NCBI GenBank assembly: GCA_024276695.1
Contig: JAJRWR010000026.1
Coordinates: forward strand, 1 to 64,000
Source: an archaeon
GTDB taxonomy: Archaea > Thermoproteota > Nitrososphaeria > Nitrososphaerales > Nitrosopumilaceae
Direction: 5' to 3'
Length of the DNA stretch: 64,000 nucleotides
Shown: positions 59,072-64,000 of the stretch, piece after piece
Numbering within the stretch: position 1 is the first letter of the stretch
Layout: every line of letters begins with the position of its first letter
The notes under the pieces: generated by a model
The model's input: only the letters and a program-made list of their open reading frames with translations
The model's database searches: none
What the model was told of the DNA's origin: nothing
Program-made: the position numbers and the translations under genes

Positions 59072-59323
59072 ATGGATGAAGAACAACAAAATTCTGAAAT
59101 AGAGAAAATTGCAAATCTTATGCTTCATGATGATATTTCACCTGACGAACAAGATGTTGCCAAACTAGAAAAATACAAAAATCAGATCAAAGAAGATTGT
59201 GATCTTGATGATGAAGAATCTATGAAAATAGTTTATGAGTCATTACTTTATAGAAAATTAAAAAATTCTGATTCAAGTGATATTTTAGAAAAAGGTACTG
59301 ATTTTGGAGCGGGATTCAGTTAA
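59072..59323 (+). CDS. Hypothetical acidic protein (83 aa)
   Basis: Clean ORF. Confidence 0.55.
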   Translation: MDEEQQNSEIEKIANLMLHDDISPDEQDVAKLEKYKNQIKEDCDLDDEESMKIVYESLLYRKLKNSDSSDILEKGTDFGAGFS

Positions 59324-59324
59324 T

Positions 59325-59624
59325 CTATTTTAATGGTATAGAATCTATATCATTTTTTGAAGCCCCTTTCCAAAGACCAATCATTCCTTCTGGCTCTACT
59401 TCTTCAACTTTGGTAATTTGTTGAATCTTTATGTGATCTGGGTTTGGAGGCATCCATAGCATTGCCATGTAATCGCCTACATTTCCAACTTTAGTTGGTG
59501 AGGCCATGACGACTTTATCTGCTGAAAATCCTTTCGCAGTTAATGCGTTTGTTGCTTTTTCTTTAAGATCCACTCTTCCGTGTAGGAACAAATAGACATC
59601 TTTCTGAGTATCAATTTCTGCCAT
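59325..59624 (-). CDS. Hypothetical protein (99 aa)
   Basis: ORF with ATG; convergent neighbour. Confidence 0.6.
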   Translation of the reverse strand: MAEIDTQKDVYLFLHGRVDLKEKATNALTAKGFSADKVVMASPTKVGNVGDYMAMLWMPPNPDHIKIQQITKVEEVEPEGMIGLWKGASKNDIDSIPLK

Positions 59625-59667
59625 GAATTAACTGGTTTTTCAAACTAAATCAATCTTTCCTGATCTA

Positions 59668-60006
59668 ATGCGCCCAAAAAGGGTTAAATTAGAACAGTCC
59701 AAATTATCAGCTGTGAAAATCTTTACTGTTGGAAGCAAATCCTTTGTAACTAGTTTCCAACTGGCTGGAATTCCGGGTAAAATTTCTGAAAACCCTCAAA
59801 AGGCCCTAGATGAAATTAAAACACTTACTGATGATTCTGATGTTGGTCTTGTTTTAGTCAGTGATGATATTACAGAATCTATTAACGATGAATTAACTAC
59901 ACTTCGAGCTGAAAAATCAACTCTTGTGTTTGCATTGCCTGCAGCTGGAAGTGAAAAAACTGAAGTTGATTACAGAGTAATGCTAAAGAAGATTCTAGGC
60001 GTATAA
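59668..60006 (+). CDS. A/V-type ATP synthase subunit F-like
   Basis: VKIFTVGSKSFVTSFQLAGIPGKISENPQKALDEIKTLTDDSDVGLVLVSDDITESINDELTTLRAEKSTLVFALPAAGSE. Confidence 0.85.
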   Translation: MRPKRVKLEQSKLSAVKIFTVGSKSFVTSFQLAGIPGKISENPQKALDEIKTLTDDSDVGLVLVSDDITESINDELTTLRAEKSTLVFALPAAGSEKTEVDYRVMLKKILGV

Positions 60007-60038
60007 TCTACTTATAATCAAATCTCTAATGTTCAACC

Positions 60039-61067
60039 ATGAAAACTGCATATGTTAAAGAACCATGTGTTATTTCTGTAGATGAAACTGAAAAACCTCC
60101 GTTGGAATCTGGTGAAATTCTAGTACAGATGCAAGCTTGTGGAATTTGTGGTTCTGATTTGGAAAAAGTTTTTGGTCAATATGGACAACCATCAATGCGT
60201 TTGGGACATGAACCATCTGGAATTGTATTAGATGTAAGTCCTGATGTAACTGATTTCAAAAAGGGTGATAGAGTATTTACGCATCATCATGTGCCTTGCT
60301 ATGATTGCCATTTTTGCAATCATGGATATGAAACAATGTGTCAAAAATATTATGAAACTAATCTTTCTCCGTGTGGTTTATCAGAAGAATATGTAGTCCC
60401 AGCATGGAACGTTTCTCATGGCGGTGTTTTGAAAATTTCTGATTCTCTTAGTTTTGAGGAAGCTGCAATGATTGAACCCTTAGCATGTTGTGTTAGGGAC
60501 TGGTCAAAATTTTCTTTTCATGAAGGCGATTCTGCAGCGATTTTTGGTGTAGGCCCAACTGGAATGATGCATGTGATGCTTGCTCATGCCAAAAAGTTTT
60601 CAAAAATTTTCTGTTTTGATATAAATAATTTTAGATTGGATTTTGCAAAAAAATTCAACATTACTAACTCGATAAACTCTACGGATGAAAATAGAAAACA
60701 AAAGATTCTGGATAACACTGATGATCGTGGCGTAGATGTGGCAATAGTTGCTACAAATAGTCTCAAAGCATTAGATGATGCGATAGATCTGATACGAAAA
60801 GGTGGTACTGTGATGATGTTTGGTGTCCCATCAAAAGATGCAAAACTAGATTTAGACATGAGCAAAATTTACGCAAAAGAGATTACATTGATTACTAGTT
60901 ATGCTGCATCTGATTCTGACACCAAAGAAGCACTTGATCTAATCGAATCTTCTCAAATTGATGTGAAACAATTAATCACCCATACATATACTATTTCTGA
61001 TTCTCAAAAAGCATTTGATCATGCACGTTCAGGTGAAAATGCTATGAAAATAATTATTACAAAATAA
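60039..61067 (+). CDS. Zinc-dependent medium-chain alcohol/sorbitol dehydrogenase-like
   Basis: MQACGICGSDLEKVFGQYGQPSMRLGHEPSGIV; FTHHHVPCYDCHFCNHGYETMC; FGVGPTGMMHVMLA. Confidence 0.9.
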   Translation: MKTAYVKEPCVISVDETEKPPLESGEILVQMQACGICGSDLEKVFGQYGQPSMRLGHEPSGIVLDVSPDVTDFKKGDRVFTHHHVPCYDCHFCNHGYETMCQKYYETNLSPCGLSEEYVVPAWNVSHGGVLKISDSLSFEEAAMIEPLACCVRDWSKFSFHEGDSAAIFGVGPTGMMHVMLAHAKKFSKIFCFDINNFRLDFAKKFNITNSINSTDENRKQKILDNTDDRGVDVAIVATNSLKALDDAIDLIRKGGTVMMFGVPSKDAKLDLDMSKIYAKEITLITSYAASDSDTKEALDLIESSQIDVKQLITHTYTISDSQKAFDHARSGENAMKIIITK

Positions 61068-61112
61068 GAAACGCTTAAGAAGGGATTTTCACTGCTTCAA
61101 AATCGAAGAGAC

Positions 61113-61973
61113 ATGGATTGGGGATTACAAAATAGAATTTCTAGTATAATTAAACCAAACAATAATCGTGCATTAATGTTGGCTGTTGACCATGGGTACT
61201 TTCTTGGTCCAACTGAAAAATTAGAAGATCCAAAAAAAGTCATTGCACCGCTTTTGAAACACTGTGACTCTCTTATGGTTACAAGAGGTGTCCAAAGAGC
61301 ATCCGTATCTGCAACAACTGATACTCCAATGGTGTTGAGAGTCTCTGGCGGTTCAAGTATTATCGGCGAGGATTTGTCTCAAGAAGACATCACTGTATCC
61401 ATTGAAGATGCAATTAGACTAAATGCCAGCGCACTTGCAATGTCTATCTTTGTTGGATCAAAATATGAATATCAAACCATTGTAAATCTTGGAAAATTAG
61501 TCAGTGAGGCTGAAAAATATGGTTTACCTGTATTGGCAGTAACTGCAGTTGGAAAAGAACTTGGAAAAGACGCTAGATATCTATCATTGGCATGCAGAGT
61601 AGCTGCCGAACAAGGGGCACATATTGTCAAAACTTACTATTGTGATAATTTTGAAAAAGTTGTTCAATCATGTCCTGTGCCAATTATTGTTGCAGGTGGA
61701 AAAAAGATTCCTGAACGTGATGCATTACAATTAACATACAATGCAATCAAAGGCGGAGCAGTCGGTGTTGATATGGGTAGAAACATCTGGCAATCAGAAC
61801 ATCCAGTTTCTATGATTAAAGCCGTTAGAGCCATTGTTCACGGAAATCTAAATGTTGAGCAAGCATTCAAACTATACAAAAAATTGGTTAGCGAAGAAGG
61901 AAAGAAAAAATCAAACAACCCTAATCAAAAGAAACCCAATCCTTCTAAAAAACAATCAAACATTAATTTTTGA
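61113..61973 (+). CDS. Class I aldolase of the LsrF/DhnA (DeoC-like) family
   Basis: MDWGLQNRISSIIKPNNNRALMLAVDHGYFLGPTEKLED; SLMVTRGVQRASV; AAEQGAHIVKTYYCDNFEKVVQSCPVPIIVAGGKK; GVDMGRNIWQSEHP. Confidence 0.88.
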   Translation: MDWGLQNRISSIIKPNNNRALMLAVDHGYFLGPTEKLEDPKKVIAPLLKHCDSLMVTRGVQRASVSATTDTPMVLRVSGGSSIIGEDLSQEDITVSIEDAIRLNASALAMSIFVGSKYEYQTIVNLGKLVSEAEKYGLPVLAVTAVGKELGKDARYLSLACRVAAEQGAHIVKTYYCDNFEKVVQSCPVPIIVAGGKKIPERDALQLTYNAIKGGAVGVDMGRNIWQSEHPVSMIKAVRAIVHGNLNVEQAFKLYKKLVSEEGKKKSNNPNQKKPNPSKKQSNINF

Positions 61974-62459
61974 TAGATGAATGTGTGCAATTTTCCATGT
62001 TGGTTGTTTTACCAGCACAAATGTTGCACGTCCATCAATTGACATGTGCTCACCTGTGTATGCTTTAGTATCTACTAACATTCCTTTCTGAATTAATTCT
62101 AACGCTACAATTGCAGTATCTCCAAACACACTAATTTTTGGATTTTTTATTTCATAGGAATAGTCTGTGATACTGATGAATTTTAGCTCCTCCAATTCAA
62201 TCGTATTTTGGTAATCTTTGAGATCATATGGGGGCAAATCACTAAAACTAGAAAATTTAGGATCGTTTAGATGAATGTCTCTAAGTTTAGATAGATTCTT
62301 CGTAATTCCTGCTTGAAACAATGTCTCTATTACTTTGATAATTTCTTCATTATCGCTCAAAACAACCAATTTCAGATATGGAAAATATCTGTTTAAGTCT
62401 TCTGTGTAATTACGAGTAAAATTTGGGGCATTCTTCAGAGAATCTTTATTAATTATCAA
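61956..62459 (-). CDS. NTF2/SnoaL-like hypothetical protein
   Basis: ORF; FGDTAIVALELIQKGMLVDTKAYTGEHMSIDGRATFVLVKQPTWKIAHIHLS. Confidence 0.65.
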   Translation of the reverse strand: MIINKDSLKNAPNFTRNYTEDLNRYFPYLKLVVLSDNEEIIKVIETLFQAGITKNLSKLRDIHLNDPKFSSFSDLPPYDLKDYQNTIELEELKFISITDYSYEIKNPKISVFGDTAIVALELIQKGMLVDTKAYTGEHMSIDGRATFVLVKQPTWKIAHIHLSKINV

Positions 62460-62568
62460 TTGATTATTTTTTTGATTTCGATGAGCACAAAATTAACTGG
62501 AACATTTGGCAAAGATTTGCCCATTGTTGTTCTACTATAGTGTGCCCAAAATTTACTAACTTAAAATT

Positions 62569-64000
62569 ATGGAGAGAAATTTAATGAATAAAATGGAAAC
62601 TATGACAGGTGCAAAGGCCTTGATGACGGCTATGGAAAAAGAAGGCGTCAAACAAGTATTTGGATTGCCTGGAGGTGCAAATCTTCCAATGTATGATGAA
62701 TTTGCTCGATGTGATATTAGACACATCTTGACGAGACATGAACAATCAGCAGCTCATATGGCTGACGGGTTTGGTAGAGTTAGTAGAAAGCCAGGTGTCT
62801 GCTTTGCAACATCTGGACCTGGTGCCACTAACATTTTAACTGGAATTGCAACTGCTCAAGCTGATTCTGCTCCAATGATTGCCGTAACTGGACAAGTACC
62901 TGTTGCAATGATTGGTAAAGATGCATTTCAAGAAAGTGATATTATTGGAATGGCAAATCCTGTTGTAAAATATGCTTTTCAACCTAGAAGTGCTGGAGAA
63001 ATTCCAGAAATCGTAAAAAAAGGATTTTTTATTGCAGGATCTGGCAGACCTGGACCTGTACTAATCGACATTCCAAAAGATGTACAAACAAATGAAGAAC
63101 CAATGAATTTCCCAGACGAATTTAAAATTCAAGGATACCATCCTTGGGCTGATCCAGATATTGTTAATGTTGAAAAAGCAATTGACATGTTACTTCATGC
63201 TGAAAAACCAATTATCTTAGCTGGCGGAGGAACTATTATCTCATCTGCATTTGCTGAATTGCAATCTGTTGCTGAAATTCTTATGCTTCCTGTAGTTACT
63301 ACTTTCAAAGGCAAGGGGGCATTTCCTGAAAATCATCCTTTATCTTTAGGACCCATTGGAATGCATGGACATGCAGAGGCAAATAAAATGATGTCTGAAG
63401 CTGATTGCGTATTGGCAATAGGGACTAGATTTTCTGATAGGTCTGTTGGAACATTTGAGGCTTTTGAGAAGAGATTAAAAATTATTCACATGGATGTTGA
63501 TCCTGCCGAAATTGGAAAGAATCAAACTGCACAAATTCCTGTAATCGGAGACGTACGTGTAAATCTTAGAGTAATGGTAAAATTACTTTTACAGCGAGTT
63601 ATCAAAAAATCTGAAGAAACTCCTTGGATTAAACATGTCAAAGAAACTAAATCTTACTGGAAAGAAAACTTGAAACTCCATCCTGGTGAAATGGGAGCTG
63701 CTAAAATTTTACGTAAACTTCGTGAATTGTTACCAAAAGAAGCTGTTGTTACAACTGAAGTAGGGCAACATCAAATGTGGGCATCCTTGTTCTACGATGT
63801 GATTCAACCTGGCACTTTCTTTAGTTCTACAGGCCTTGGCACTATGGGTTGGGGATTTCCAGCCGCAATTGGTGCCAAAGTTGCAAGACCTGATGTCCCT
63901 GTTGTAGATATTGCAGGTGATGGAAGTTTTGCAATGACTGAAAACTCTCTTGCAACTGCAGTGTTGGAAGATATTCCTGTAATCGTATTTGTCTTAAATA
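62569..64000 (+). CDS. ilvB: Acetolactate synthase large subunit (3' end outside window)
   Basis: Read manually: TMTGAKALMTAMEKEGVKQVFGLPGGANLPMYDEFA...GRVSRKPGVCFATSGPGATNILTGIATAQADSAPMIAVTGQV. Alternative start 62584. Confidence 0.95.
   Translation, partial: MERNLMNKMETMTGAKALMTAMEKEGVKQVFGLPGGANLPMYDEFARCDIRHILTRHEQSAAHMADGFGRVSRKPGVCFATSGPGATNILTGIATAQADSAPMIAVTGQVPVAMIGKDAFQESDIIGMANPVVKYAFQPRSAGEIPEIVKKGFFIAGSGRPGPVLIDIPKDVQTNEEPMNFPDEFKIQGYHPWADPDIVNVEKAIDMLLHAEKPIILAGGGTIISSAFAELQSVAEILMLPVVTTFKGKGAFPENHPLSLGPIGMHGHAEANKMMSEADCVLAIGTRFSDRSVGTFEAFEKRLKIIHMDVDPAEIGKNQTAQIPVIGDVRVNLRVMVKLLLQRVIKKSEETPWIKHVKETKSYWKENLKLHPGEMGAAKILRKLRELLPKEAVVTTEVGQHQMWASLFYDVIQPGTFFSSTGLGTMGWGFPAAIGAKVARPDVPVVDIAGDGSFAMTENSLATAVLEDIPVIVFVLN

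Noticed and set aside
1-64000. rRNA operon, CRISPR-Cas genes, transposase/IS elements
   Set aside because: None recognised on either strand in this window.

Overview
This looks like a 64 kb piece of an AT-rich ammonia-oxidising archaeon genome (Nitrosopumilus-like Nitrososphaerota/Thaumarchaeota). That assignment rests on gene content: CdvC, L40e, an HP/HB-cycle-type Fe-ADH, Mer, a cupredoxin, and a PEFG-CTERM-like protein. There are two regimes. (1) About 1-15.35 kb is an accessory/defence island. It holds an AbiEi/AbiEii type IV toxin-antitoxin pair, a very acidic mini-protein, three Cys-rich mini-proteins running into a HerA/VirB4-like ATPase with a C-terminal nuclease-like domain, a 652-aa orphan, HicB/HicA, an orphan 306-aa protein, a fused type IIG restriction-modification enzyme, and an N-terminally truncated UvrD/RecB-like helicase-nuclease. 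It ends in a degraded tyrosine-recombinase-like C-terminus, a T-arm-like tRNA relic, and a tRNA-Val(CAC) gene that appears to carry a non-canonical intron in its variable region. This reads as an integrative element scarred by an internal deletion. (2) About 15.5-64 kb is mostly core genome: sucCD, Dps, ileS, purD, folD, purN, glycerate kinase, Fe-ADH, Mer, uvrBAC, citrate synthase, DHH protein, TrmB, a CdvB-like gene with cdvC, carAB, ilvB. The best candidates for an undescribed system are the zinc-mini-protein/HerA/652-aa cluster (3.0-7.3 kb) and the CdvB-like + unknown + CdvC cluster (50.7-53.0 kb). All family calls come from reading motifs by eye; no database search was run.
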